Positions 44,201 through 59,200 of a stretch of 64,000 nucleotides of DNA are shown in pieces. The stretch is taken from positions 682,001-746,000 of the forward strand of contig NC_068565.1 of assembly GCF_025698545.1 (NCBI RefSeq). Direction: 5' to 3'. The notes beneath the pieces were generated by a model. It did not search any database and had not been told where the DNA came from. It was given only the letters and a program-made list of their open reading frames with translations. The translations under genes and the position numbers were made by a program. Every line of letters begins with the position of its first letter. The first letter of the stretch is position 1. Source of the DNA: Gossypium raimondii. Taxonomy: Eukaryota; Streptophyta; Magnoliopsida; Malvales; Malvaceae.

Positions 44201-47200
44201 CAAATATATGTAAAATCTAACAATTTAGTCATCAAACATTTCATACCTGAGTAAGCTCAGCATCTTTTCCGGTTCTCTTATATTTCATGCAACACTCATA
44301 GGCCTGAGACAAATCATGATGGTATGCCTGCAATACCGTGAAACCAAAATGAATTAACTGAATATGCACACTGGAAATCCTAAAATGCCAAGTGGGCACC
44401 AATATATCAGAAAAAAATTATGGCACATGGCAGCAGAAGTATAAACAACTAGACTTGGAATATTCACCATTAATTATGATAAAAAAATCCTTAATGCAAA
44501 GAATTAAATGAATATGCATATGTTACTGATCAAATCCCATGGGAGGAGATAAGATAGTTGCAGCAAAGGAATAGAGAAAACCTCTATGAATGCTCTCTCC
44601 TTTATAGTAGTATTGTCCCTCATTGCCCCTTCCTCAAGCATCTCGTGTAATGGCTCCAAGACTTTCAGCATCCCTTCAATGTTATGTTCACCAAAGTATA
44701 GACGACTAGCTTCTTCTAGCCCCTCATGCCATAACTCATGCCAAAGTATTGCAACCCTGATTAGTTCCTTTGAAACCAATTGTGCCTATGAACAGATCAA
44801 ATCTATTTTTAGATCAAACTGCCAAGGCAAATAAAACAAAGAAAGAAACAAAAACAGATTCTAATTATTCAACCTGATCCACAAGTACACCACTATGCTG
44901 ACGCACTTTGTCAACCACTTCTTGAGCTGCTGCTTTGCGCAAATTGCTTATGGATTTACAAGCAACAAGTAGAGGGTACATAAGAGCCTGGGAAATAATT
45001 AAATCAGTCTAACAAATGAAACAGCTCAAAACGATTTGAATTGGGGCTGCTACAGAACCAAGAGCTCCAATCCTGAAGCAGAACAGAGATAATAAAGGCA
45101 AACCTGGGGGTGACTTTGTCCAATTCGCACCAAAAGTGATTGTATAAGTTCTCTCACAGCATGGTTATTTGAATGTATTCTGGCGATTATTTGAGGTAAA
45201 ACAGCCAACCATGTGTTGATATTAACATGGGCAAATCCTACTTGTAGGGCCATTTGAACTTCTGCAGTAGCTCCATGGTTAAACCACAAGGTAAGAAGGC
45301 GAAGTATATCCTGAAAAAGAAAATTAGCAGACTTTAAGAACAATGTTTAGAAGAGAACGATAAAGTTATCAAGTGGCAGTTAAGAAGGTGAATAAAAATA
45401 GGTCAGATCCCAAAGTTGTCATTAAAGGTTTTGTGCTATTACCAAGCTTAAAAATGATATTGTATATTTAGTTAATATACCTGTAGGCTGTCATCAACAC
45501 CTTTTGCATTTGCTGCACATGCTATCGAATGGAAATATCCATTGACAGCTGAAACAACAAACTGAGAGGCGATGGTTTGAAAGCCTCTGGCATAATGAGA
45601 CATGACAGCTGTATTGAACAATGCCCATGCGTGCCATGCTTTTGCCCATTTCGTCGCAAACTGAGTGGCATTCCTAAACGCTGAAAGGATCTCTGAAAAA
45701 AAAAGGACCATTTAACAAGAAAAAGAAATCAATAACAACTTCAGCATTTAAGAGTCCATAATAGACATCTTCTTTTTATACAATAACAAAATATTTTATT
45801 TAAAAGAGGGAAAAAGCTGCAAATGAATAAGATATCAAGTTCTTAGTATTAGCTACCTTGTATAGAATCATCATCCAATCCAGGTGATGAGAGTGTCCAT
45901 TGCCAAGCTCCAAGTTTAAGATACACACGGGCCAGAAGTGGAACATTTGCACTTGTACCACTCATTGAAGCAGTTGATGGAATGGATTGAATATTTGGGG
46001 AGATTGAAAGCTCTCTAGCCAAATTCTGGAACAGTGATTTTTCCATCATGTAAAATTAATCAGGAAAAATGCAACTTACAAATTAGCAGTAGCGAATGCC
46101 AGCAGAAAGATGTACTAATTATGGTAGATATGCATGAAAAGCTAGAAAAAGGATAAGTGCTCTTGGTTAAAATTGGATATACCTGCAGCCTGGAAAATGC
46201 TTCCTTTCGTTTAAGATCATCTCCAAGTGACCATTGATATTTTAAGTAAGCCAGCATTACTTGAGGAGGGCCATGATATCTTACATTTTCAGGAGCAGTT
46301 TCAGGATCATACTGAGTAGCATACAGCATCCAGAAAAAATTTAAAGTAAGAAAACAAACATGATTTTGTGCATTCTTGGAGCTTCAGAAAATGTAAGTAG
46401 TACAGACCTGTAAGAGCTTAATTAAGGTAGACCTAGCCTGACTAATCCTTCCATTCTGCCGACAGAGAGAAGCAAACTTGAGCCAGGTTTCAATGTCTTC
46501 TGTTGGAGGTAAAACAAGTGCTCTAACAGCCAAAAGCGCTTGCCAGACCTGCATATTTGAACGTATAGGAACCAACAGTTAAGCACGAGACACATTGGGA
46601 GAGAGTAAAAATAAGCACTAGGTTCATTCCAATTAAGCAAATGTATACAGAATCATAAACAATTCATGTATGCCAGAAGTCCTAATCGAAATCTAAACCA
46701 TTAAATCTTCCATATCAATCTACGTGCCTTTGGATGTGAGTCAGACACACATACATTAAAAATGAAAAAGGAAATTAACTTTATACTATTTAAATAAAAA
46801 AAACATACATGGTACATAGATTAGCAAAAGCAATACTTACTAAGACATAATGGCAAACACTTCATCAAAGTAAATAATTTACCTCAACATTTCGTTTTGC
46901 TCCCTGTATCCGCTCAGTCCACATATTTCGAATCAAGGCACGCCGCCCTTCGGCAACTGGATTTCCCATAGGTAGAGTGCAATAATCAATGACCTGCAAT
47001 AAACGAAGATTTCCCCCGAGAATAATTCTTTAAGGAAGTCACGCTTAGAAAAAAGAACAACTAAAAGTGAGCAAATTAAATCTAAAATAGATGTAGAATG
47101 AACCTCCTCTAGTTCTGAAAGCTGCTGAACACGGACCATATTGCTGTAAGCACGCTCATAGCTTTCCAAAACCTGAAGTAGGTATTAATATCATGATAGC

Positions 47201-50200
47201 CATAAAGTAAAGATTTTCTCAAGTCCAAACGCATGAATTTTTAAACTTTCACCACCAGAAATCGCGATGGTATCATTCAAGGTACTGTTATACAGATAAA
47301 CAACCATAATATTATTAAATAGAGCATCAGGGTCCTGAACCATAACAAAAGCTAAGTTCTATAATTTTATTTGAACCAAGTAATTTCATTACTTTTTATA
47401 TCATGTACCAAATGAGCCCGATAACAATCATTGCCATACCAACGAAGTCAAAAGAAAAAACCTTTATACATACATATATATACACACGTATAAACTACAA
47501 AAGGGCACAGGGAATTTAACTATACCTAAAACGGTGTTTTACTTTCCCTTTCAACTATTCTCAAAGCATGGGGGAGCTAGAGCCAGAAGGACTAGAAACT
47601 TCGACAATTGTAAAAAGGAAGAGGGAAGTATGTATAATGTTGGATATGTTCTAGAAACTGAAAAGTAGCAATTTAGAGTATTCGCTAACATATAGAATGA
47701 AATGAAAAAAAGAAAAACTAGAAAGCCGTTGCTCAAATAAAAAAACACCTAGTATTCAGTTCAAGAAATTGGAGTTAAGAAACAAACCAAAGCAGCAAGT
47801 TCTGTTGCTAGGCACTTTCTAGCTCTCTCAACATACTCACGTGCCTCATCATACTGCAAAATGCAGATAGAAACAGATGACGGGCATTCACAAGAATTAA
47901 TAGAAGTAATGAGTATAGACTAGAAAAAGCACCTTTCCCCTCCGAACTAACAGAACAGCTCTGTAGAATGTACCATTACTGCTTCCATCACCAGTAGCAG
48001 CAGTGTTCCCTAAAGCCCGAAGTTTGGTTTCATCACCATCATCTAATCGAGACACATACTCAGCCATTTGATCCCATTCACCCATATTCCAAGCAGCATT
48101 TGCAGCCTAGAAGAAAAAATTCATTGAGTACAAGCACAATATAGATAATGTTGACATCAACTACAGCATAAACCACAAACCATTGGTGCCATTTCCAGTC
48201 GAGCAGAGGGCTCTGCTGGAGTCCAGTACTCTCTGCACAAGTTGTTGAGCTCTTCCCATCGAGCCAATGCAGCAAGGCATCGCATCCGTCCTACAATGTA
48301 CATGCCACATTAAAATTTTCAAGAAACTAGCGTACACTGGTATAGGAAGCAAATTATGCTTTCTAAGCTCAATTATTAAAATGTGAAATATAGATATCGA
48401 AAAATTTTACGTCAGAAATGAAAACCCAAAAAGGTTGGTGATAATTTGATCTATTTACTAGAACCTAATCAGTGCAACCAACAGTTTATAGGGTAGAAAA
48501 CTCACTCAAGGCATTTTAAAAAATAAATAAATAAATAAACACGGGTGCCCGAGAAACATAATTTCAGCTTATATGAGCTAACTTGAATATAACAATAGGA
48601 AGGTTTTGTCTATCAAAAAACGTTTGAAGAAAGAAGAAAAAAATTTTGACCCATAAAAATGCCTGATCACGAATGTTCTAAATAAAATTTCAAAAAATAA
48701 AAAAGGAAATGAGTTAAATAAGAGAATGTAAAACCATCAGTATTCATTTTGCTTTGCTCACACCGACTATAAACAAAGGTAAATCAAAATATATGTGCTC
48801 AGTCCACAACATGTCATACCATCTAAATAAATTTGCTGCAACCTGTTTTTGCATTCTTATAGAGAAATTCAAAGAATTCCAAATTTCTGTTATGAAAAGT
48901 ATACTAACAAAGAGCCTGCAAGTATTAAAAGAAAGAGGAACAGAACAAACAATTAAACGAGCCATTGTGCTTAAATTAATACCTAGGGTAGCTTCTAGTA
49001 CGAGGTGAGGGCTTGATGCTTGAGCCGCTTTGGCAGTGTATGCCTTAAGAGCGTCATCCCATCTCTGCAATTTCTCATACCTAATAAACACAAATCTATG
49101 TAACTAGATCTTTTCCCCCCATTTTGCCAAATATACATATTTGAGGAAGACAGCATGAAATAGTAAATCCGGTAATGACAAGCAGAAAACTACAACACAA
49201 AAGCTCTGTGAATGACATCAACGTCACTAATCATTTTGAAAATCAAGTGTCTAATACCATGATTCCTTCAACTGAACATCCAAATATTGTTGAGCATTAG
49301 TCAATATCCCCACAGCAGCCTAAAAAGGTTAAAAGAAAAATATTAACAACCTAAATCAATAAGGAGATATTTGGGAGAAAGCATGTAGATATTAGGAAAA
49401 AAAAAGCACAGCTCACAGAATATATATAGTTATATACCTCATGCTGGTGTAACTGGTTATTTATGTGTATGAGAGCTTCAACTACAGCAACAGGATTAGC
49501 ATCCATCTTCTTTGAGCGGGCACCTTCGAATTCCATTTCTTTGTAATGTAGTGCCTTAGCAAATGCTCGACACTGGCATGTGCCATAAGAATGATAAATC
49601 TTTCACTGTCCAGATGATATAAAAAAAACACATTGCATAAAAGCATTTCTCAAGGAAAGCATACCTTTTCAGCAAGTGCAGCAAGAAGTCGGATATCTAT
49701 AGGGAGAGGTCTTTCATCACGTTCCATGAATTCAGCCTGAAATGATCACATATACCCTTTTAAACAAAAGAAATAAATTACCTTCTCTTTCAAATACATA
49801 GTACCCAGATTGCCCTGATAAATGGGTTATGCATGTTACAATTGCTTATTGGCTACAGCAGAGGGGTTTCCTTATCACATATCTGCTTATATGTTTACAC
49901 CTCAAGCTGATATTTTTACCAAATAGTTTTTTAATATTGCTTGTGGACCAGTTATACAATGCCGACTCTTTTAACCATGGAATTACCAAGAATAGAAAAA
50001 CAGCAAAACAATATAAAAGCAGATTAATATGGTCTTGTAAAGTGAATCTGCATTTAGTAAAGGATAAAAGCAATCAAATAGCTTGCATGAAAACAAGGAA
50101 TAAAAATTAGCTGAAGGGGCATACCAAGTTGAGAAGAGTAGCCAAAATTTCAGGAGGAATATTAGGAGAAGAAAATGCCATCTCCAAGCTTCGAACCAAC

Positions 50201-53200
50201 TGCCTCTGACTAGACTCATTAAGTTGAGACCAGCAACTAACAAAACCAGCAGCAAACAACTCACGCCCAACAAAAGGCTGCAAAGGAGCAGATTAGAAAC
50301 CTCAATCCTAAGGAAACAATACATAAACATAAACCTTGTAAACATACCTGTAATTGGGCAAGCCGAGCACAGGTTCGTAGTGCTGGAGAAGGAGATTCTT
50401 TTAAGAGTTCAATGCTAAAATGCCTCATCCATTCTGCCCAATCTTCTTTGGTACTACGCTGAGAAGCCTCCCCAGCAGTGCGTAACCTCCCATCATTGAC
50501 CTATAGACAAGTAATTATGTCAATTAAGGCCTCTATAGACCACATGAAATAATGTATGAGAATTATTTTTAAAAAAACAAAATAAAGATAAAATGAATGT
50601 AACTTCAAAGGAAAATTTCATAGGTATAGAGAACAAGATAATGGACAGAAATAATCAAATTTCTGTGTATCCAACAAGCATAAGAATATAGAACTACACA
50701 AGATTAAGAAATGACGTATAAAAATTGTCTGGGCTCACATCTGCCACAACAAATTAACAAGTCAGATATGTAAAACGAATGCAACATCACAAGCCATTAC
50801 ATGTCAGAAACTGCTCACAGCATGACTGGTAACAAATAATTATTTCGATGTTTCAAATTTACAAAGGCCAAAGGTATCAAGAAAGGATGTATACAAGCAT
50901 AGCTAACTCCCTAAATAACTTGTACAACTCCATAAGAAAACCTAATCTTTCTATGCATACATGAGATGCTACAAAGCATAAGAAAACACTTGCCTGTTCA
51001 TGCAACTGAGGCCAGTGCTTACCTACCACATCACATTTAATATTCTTGTTTTACATAAGAAATTTGCTGATCATACATTCATTTCTTTAAAACATTGTGT
51101 AACCAATTAAATAGAAATCTGGCCATGCCAACAACTACTCAGCTAACTACAGCAATAGGGTAAGTCCATCCAATACTGGCTACAAAGATTATGATTGAAA
51201 GTTACGACATAACCAGTTTTAACTGATAAGTAGTACAGATTATTTCCAAGCTTCATCTTCAAGCTAGCATTGCATGTTCGCTTGGCAGCATGCTCAGGAA
51301 CCTAGGTGAATAAGCTATGGACAAAATAAATAATAAACAATAGCTCATCATACAATCATAAAAGGATGATACCTGGTGACCTCTAGGATGTTTTTGCACA
51401 TCGTTCCCTTCTTCATAAGGATCATTTTCCATATCATTTAGTGGGTCACTAACAACCTCCACTGGAGGTCGTCGACTTAATCTTTGTGCTGCTGTGCTCC
51501 CCACAATTAATGGTTCACGCCGCCTTAAACGACCTTCAATTTCCTCAAATTCTTTATGCTGAAATAAACAAGTTTTGATATTAAATTTGAACATGGGAAG
51601 TAGCAGGGTACAAGTTTTCCACATGCAAAAAAAAGAATGACATGGTCAGAAGCAATACCTGCAAGCGGTGTCTCAACAAAAGTTTGTGTATAGATGGGAT
51701 AAAAATAGTGAAGTCTTCTCCAAGGGCATGGGCCAGACAGCAAAGTGCATCAACAGCATCTTTACGGAGCTCATCATTTTTCCTGTAAATCAAAATTTTT
51801 TTAGGTATAGACATAGTGCATAGATGGGTGCTTCCATCAAGCCTCCTCTGATGCTGATGGTTCTAACCCATTAGAACCATCCATCAGTTATCACCATTAG
51901 CGACTCATGTTTAAAAAAAAATTACTTGGTTCATAGACTATTAATTTCCATAGACAAGTACCAAAAGCATTTATAAACTAAAAACCAAAAGTGCTTTGCA
52001 AAATTGAGTTTCTTTTATCCCAAATTATCAGTTGATTGTAACCCTATGATATCATCATAAACAATCATTTTATTATCCTTTCTTATTTACTTGGAAAAAA
52101 ACTGAAGGCAAACTAAATCAAATTATCTAAACCATAACCAAGATACTGTTTTGGTTCCAAAACCAAACACATAGAAATGTGAAAAGATGCATGCAGACTA
52201 ATACCCCTGATACACGGCAAGTGATAGACCATCCATAAGTCTAAATAGGAAAGTTTCCTGTCTTCATAGAGTTTTAAACAAAAGGAACAGACAACTCACC
52301 CATCTAAAACTATCTTCAAGTGATGCACTAGAGAAGATATGTGACCTGTAACCTGATTTACAAGGATGAAAACACAAACAGAATACATGTTCAACAGAAC
52401 TTAAATCCACAGGTATTTAAAACATATATATAGTAACTGATTCTTCAATGTAGTTAATATTCTTGCTACCTACCTGAACACAGGGGATCAACCTTGTCAA
52501 CGTTCTGATAGCAGCACGTCTTATCTCCACAGAACCATCCACTTTAAACAGTCGAATAAGGGCAGGAAGGAGTAGATGCATATGTTCATCCAATGTCCCT
52601 ACATGGTAATCATAATAAGAAATCCTTTAGATATTATCATGTAAAGATGCTTAAAGTTAGACAGATTGAGAGAACAATAAGTTTCAGTTCAAAACTAACA
52701 AATTTAGTTTAGACGAGCATGGGTTAATCAAAGGTTTGAATAAAAGGTTCTCTAGAATAAAACATGAAAATTTCCACTTTCATAATTTTTCTAACTAGTA
52801 AATAACTATAGGGTTATAAAGCTATATTCAGATGTTTATTCTTCTTTCAGCATGCTTAAAGAGCATGCCCATGGTCACATGCAGCATCACAGTTACAAAA
52901 TAATAGACTTAAGTCCCAAAAGTGAAATGAGTGCTACTACTAACCACCAAACACTTCCAGGGTATGGAGAATGTCAAGAACATAGGTGTAGTCATTGCAA
53001 CGTTCCGCATCACTCAAAACTTGAATGCAACAAGGAAGAATAGCAGGAAGATACTTCCGAAATTCATCATTGAGAGCTAAGCAAAGCTGCTCAACTAGGT
53101 GCAGTACCTAAGAAAGAGAGGTAGGGAGAGTTGAAGAAATAAGATCAGCAGTAAAACAATAATAATCAAGACAATCAATCTAACAATCCAACTGCAGGAT

Positions 53201-56200
53201 ACGCAAGTACAAATTACTTGTACATGTAAACTAAAGTATAAAAATACCGGAAAACCACGTGAAGGGCGAGTACTGGCTGGCAAGCTGAATAATGACCATA
53301 GTTCGGAAATTAAAGATAGCAGCTCCGGTAAATATTTACGAATATGCTGCATAAGCACATCAAAAACCCAAAATAAAATGCCAGAAGAAAGCCAATATCA
53401 GTTACATACATGAAATCTTGAAGACATTTAAATGTACCTGACGCACAATGGACACAAGAGTGCCCAACTTCCATGTTATAAAATCCTTCAGATGATCATC
53501 ACATGTACGAACAATCTGAAAGAGATCATGCAAAACCTACAGAAAGAAGCAAGAAAATAAGCCACGGTTCAGAAAAATAACCAACAAAAAACCAAGCATA
53601 AAAACCAAACTCGGCTGAAAAATTAATAGACAAACCTTTGGCAAGTATGGAACACAACCCAGACCCATTGACTAACCTCGCAAAAGAGAAATTCAATGAT
53701 TTAAAGAAGTTAAAAAAAGCAAATTTTAATTAAATAGTATCTAGGATAAATATTTTAGGAAAAAGATTAAAATCCATATGTTGAACGCACCTTGAAAATA
53801 AACATGAGAGATCCAACCACCTTTTGGTGGTAACTGGCAAGAGAAGGATCCCTAAGAATTCGCATGAGAGAATTGATAGCAACCTGAATTCAGTTATTTT
53901 AGCAAATAATTAAGAGGTTCTACTACAAACAAAAACTGTTAAAACAAGCAAGAAGAAAGATAAATTAGGTAGGGCATTACAGTGGAGTAGTAATCTTCAG
54001 ATGTAGCAAATGATGGCCAAAGGTCCATAGGTAGTTCATCCATTGATGATGGAATATGTTGACCTGAATCACTGGCAGCACGGGTAACATCTCCATGTGA
54101 CCCAGATACGCTTTGCTGATTCCTTTTATGCGCATGGGGATCCAAAGCACCCATGATACCAAGAACCTGGGGACGACAAAGTATACTCAGTTTCACAAGA
54201 AAGCTGAACCGTTAACTACATCTAAAGTTCAAGAGCAACTACCTTCAGTACTTCTCGTCTGGTAGACCACACTAACTCACCATTCAACAATTTCAGAAGT
54301 AAGCCAAGCAATTGAGGGTATTCGTTATATGGAGCTATGACATACCTGTCAGACCCGTTCAAGAAAAATCTCTTAAACACCATCAAAGGAAAGAGAGGGG
54401 GGGGGGAGGCTAACATTTCTAACATAAAACATGCAGAAGTTTAAGAATACTAATTAGTCCGAAGCCCCTCTGGCAAATTCAAAGCAATATAAGATGTCTT
54501 ACCCGGTACTCTGTACAACTTGACCAAGAGTAGCAACAGCTACTTCACGTTTTGTGACAGCTGCGCCATCCAATAATGCCTCAACAATTAAAGGCATAAG
54601 TTCGGAGATATATTCTCTCATTGCAAAACCACCCTAAAATAAGTCACAGTCCAAGAAAGAATAGTAAAAGAAAATGTTATACGAGGAAACTTACAATCAA
54701 TTACACAGCAACCAAGCTAGGATTCTCATCAGACAGCAAATTCAATACAACATACAACTTATAATTCACAATTAATGCAAACACAATAATCTTTTCCTAT
54801 GTCTATCAAACTGAATATCTTACTCCAAAAATGATGTCATGTGTGAAAGACTAAAAGCAAACAAACAGAAGTTCACCCACCACTCTAGCAAGATCTCCCA
54901 CAGTCACAAGAACTCCACTGATAAAACCATTATTGGCATTAACTCCAGTGCCCTCAAGTAGTCGCGCCACAAGAGCCTGAAAAATAAAACAGTCAATAAC
55001 ATGATGGCAGAGCCACAAAAAAGGAAAATAACCCCAACTCCTCACACACCCCCCACCCCCAAAAAAAAAAAAAAAGAGAGGAGCTACTAGAAAAGTGGAA
55101 AGCGGAAAGAAAATAATTAAATAACACAAGACAAGTTAAACCTTGTGCACTGGGGCGATATATGGGAGTATTAGTCGTTCACAGTTGCGTATTAAACAAC
55201 CGAGCAACTTGGCACTCTCTTCCCTGCATTTGTTATCTGCACTGCTCACAATGCAGGAGAAGTCAATATTTAATGCAGCATAGAGAGGACAGAAGTTCTT
55301 TTATCTTTACCTTTGCCCTAAGTATGTCAATAATTGTATGAGATGACGACGAAGTGCTGGAAGAACATATGCCGGATTTTTCTCTGACAATCTCCCAGCC
55401 ACTGATATTGCATATTCTCGCACATCAAAATCCTATAGCAACAGAAATATTCTCTATTAATAGAAGTGCAACACAAAGTAATGCAAAAATTGGAACAAAA
55501 AAGCATAGCTATTTCAGCACATTTGAAGGCTAGCTATCAAGCTTAGAACCCTACAGCTGACTCATATGAAACTGTCCTTAATCTAATCAGTATGCATGTC
55601 TTCATACTTTTTGCAAAAGGCAATTCCAATAAACAAAGTGAAACACTTTTATGAAAATGATAATCTGTTGGAAAAGACAGCAGAGAGAAAGTGCAGGCAA
55701 AAGTGGCTTAAGAATAGTTAGGGTAAGATGGTTACTATAAGACACAATGTCTCATTTAGGAAAAGTTAGAGATGTTAAGAACAGTAATAGCTGCAGAGAC
55801 CAGACATACCGATCAGCAAAATATAAAGTGTTCCTTAAATATGGAAAAATGCTAATCAACCCTATTTTGAAGAGTTACCAATCAGGATATATCAAATCAT
55901 TTTAACTATGGAAAAATGCTGACAAACACTATTTTTCACCTTCAAACAAGAAATTAGGTGCACATTATTTTTCTAATTTCCTGTACAGTATAAAGAACAA
56001 CATTATTCATCCCCTTTGTCTAGATACCAAGAAAGTAAAATCTTGTAATCATGATAACATTCTAATAATCTTTTATTTCATAATCCAGCGGCCCAAATAT
56101 TTAATTGAAGACATGCCGACTGTCAAGACAATTAATAGGCCTATAAAGCAACGTACTGATAAATAGGCGTACAAAAATGAGAGGAACATTCTTGACAGTA

Positions 56201-59200
56201 TAAAACTGGATTAAATTGCACCTCATCATTTAAAGCAGCAAAAACCGCACTCAGGCTATCAGCCTGTGCTAAAAAATCATCAAAACCTCTATTTCCATGG
56301 AGAGAGGAAAATATTGAATGGCGAACAGTAACATCAGCATCTGCAACAGCTGCAATGAGAAGCTTCTCCACAAGCTGTTGAAAACCCAATATAATTTATA
56401 AGCAAGCATAACGTATCATAAAGATTCCAACACAGGTAAAACATAATACATTAACATAATCAGTATTGTAACTACTATAGCACAGACGGACAAACCTCCT
56501 CGATAAGACGCCTTCGCTTCCCTCCAGCTCGGCTAGAGCGACCAGAACCAAATTGTGAGGATGTGATATCAGAAAAGGAATTTGCAACTAATTTGCAACA
56601 ACAAAAGCAGCATCTTTTCGTGTGGCTCCATCCTCGTCATCAAGATAACGAACAACTGATCCTCTCGCAAACTCAAGAAGTTCATGTCCCTACACCACAG
56701 AATAATTAGTGCCAAACCATGGTTGACATCAGACACTCCATATAATGTAGGTAAACAAACCTTGAAATTAAAACAAGCAAGAGTCTGCAAAGCAAGCTGA
56801 ACATGGGCGAACCACTAAGCTCAGCCACTGGCTGGGTAATATTTGTAGTGGTGCCTCGAGCCACAGCTGGCCTTGCCTGAAAATAATGGGACTTCGAAAG
56901 AACCAAGGAAATGCAATCAAGAAGCCGATCTTGAATAGTGGGAAGCAAAGATGGAATACTGAAACACAACCAGTATTTTATAAAATTAATACCCTCAATT
57001 AATCCCCAAATACAATCTGAACACAAGGTCATGGCTGCCCACATACCTGACTGTAATTTGCTGAAGAGCTTCAACAAGTGTAGGAGAAAGACCAGCAGAA
57101 AACATAATATCAAGGAGACCACGAACATGGGACTCCATTGCGGTCCCATAGCTTTCGCAATGTTCCCAACACAAGCCAAAGCTTCAAGAGAGGGTCTACC
57201 TCTTCGTGGAGCAATCTGTAGATAAATAATATGAAAGCAAACAGTTGGACAACTTCTTTCTTCTCAAATAAAAACAAGCAAAACTTCAAATAATAATAAT
57301 AATAATAGTAATAAAAAAAACCAACAAGATGCAACCAAAAGATAAGTCATGAATCACAAGCCATGAGACTCACTGCATCACGTAAGTGAGAAGTAATTGT
57401 CGGCAAATAGTGGACCAGCTCTCCATCCAAAGCACCAGCCATCTCCCCAAGGGCAATAAACCCACTCGCACGTTCAGCTGGTATTCTTAAGACTGTAAGG
57501 ATATGGTTCATGCATATCTGCAAGATATCAAACAATCCAAATGCACATAACTGAAAGGGGTTCACATGCCGGTTAAATAATGTGATCATATATGGAGCAA
57601 TAACAACTTACCGTCAAGTAGTTTGTGACAAATCTGTCACGCAGGAAATGTGCAATGCGAGGTAGTAAAGAAGTTATGCTAAGGCGAACAAGGCGATCTC
57701 GATGCTCTAGGTATCTAAGCACAATTTCAGCTACTTCTCTGTACCTTGACATCATGAACTCACCGGTGTTCCTGATAAAGATGAAGTTTATGTCACTAAC
57801 AACACATATACACTTATATATCATTTCATATGACAATAAAATATTTCCCAAATGAAATGGATAATCTTCATCTCATAGAGGATGAGCATACTACAAATTG
57901 ACTAACACTATAAATATATCTACACATGTATATACCTCTATAACCTAATTACAACCTATACTGCAGCAGCTAATCTGCAGTAGGTGAAAGGCTATCTAGC
58001 ACATACATATCTATAGCTGTATTTATTTTACTAACCAATAAGGCATATACGAAAACACAATGCGTATACAAATTTCTTTTTCTATTTCTTTCTCCTTTTC
58101 TTTTTTCAATGAGGAGGGGGAAGTGATCAAGTGGAGGGAACCAATTAACTCAAAGGTTGAAACAGAAATTACAGGACTCGAAGTCCTTTTAATTTACAAA
58201 CAATAAATAAGACCATCACACCAACCTCAAAAGCTCTCCAACAGCAAGCAAAGAACCATGTATACTGTGAATAGGAGCATTTTTTCCCAATCCATCTTGC
58301 GTAGCCTCGAACATTCGATAGTACCTATAGAAACACCGAAGGTTGAGCATAGAAAAGAACAAAGAAAACACATTTGAAAATTTGAGTTCAGAAGTTACAA
58401 AGAAATGAACATGCACAAGAAACGTAACAGTAAACCCTGCCTCCTCAACAAACAAAACCAACCAACAAACTAGGGCATACAAAGAATGTAAAAAAGCCAA
58501 GCAGGTGACAACTCCACCAAGAATAGCACACTATAAAGCACTACTATTGCAAGGCAAGTTACAATTCCTCTATTCTTCTGTTTATTTGCAATTTAGAGAG
58601 CATAGTAAGATCCATAGTAGGTAAAAGGGTGGTTTGGAACAAAATTAAGGCAGAAACAGCAAATAGGAACTCAACTCAGACACCAGAAACTACGAAACCA
58701 TGAAGAGATGTTTCTACATACATTCATTTAAAATAGAAAACTAGGAATGCTGATGCAGCTATTTGGTTCAAATTTATGAAAAGAACAAAGAAAAGAGATA
58801 CCAGAACATCACAATCAATAAACTAACCACTGCACACGCCAACGTGTCTCACGTTTTTCAATAACGCGAAGGCACGCTCGCAATGCCTCCACAGCACGCT
58901 CACGAACAGCCAACGTCGGATCCCTCAATGCAACCCAAATGGCATCAACAAATTCAGGTACATGAACATTGAATACAGTGGAAGCATTTTCTGCCATTTC
59001 CTTTAGTAGTAAAATCCAAAGGTAGCTTCAATAAAACAATCTTTTACAACAAATGAACTAAAATTAAATTAAACAATTGCAGCAACTTCTAACATAAGAT
59101 CAAAAATAATAATAATTTTCTAGAAATCCATTCATAAGGAACAATAAAAATCTCACAGAGAACACACCTTCAAAATTAAGACAGCAGCAAAACGGCGATA

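Noticed and set aside
52852-53043. 63-codon plus-strand frame with Cys and His residues
   Set aside because: It overlaps TOR exon 22 on the opposite strand; the minus strand gives a conserved TOR segment with proper splice sites.
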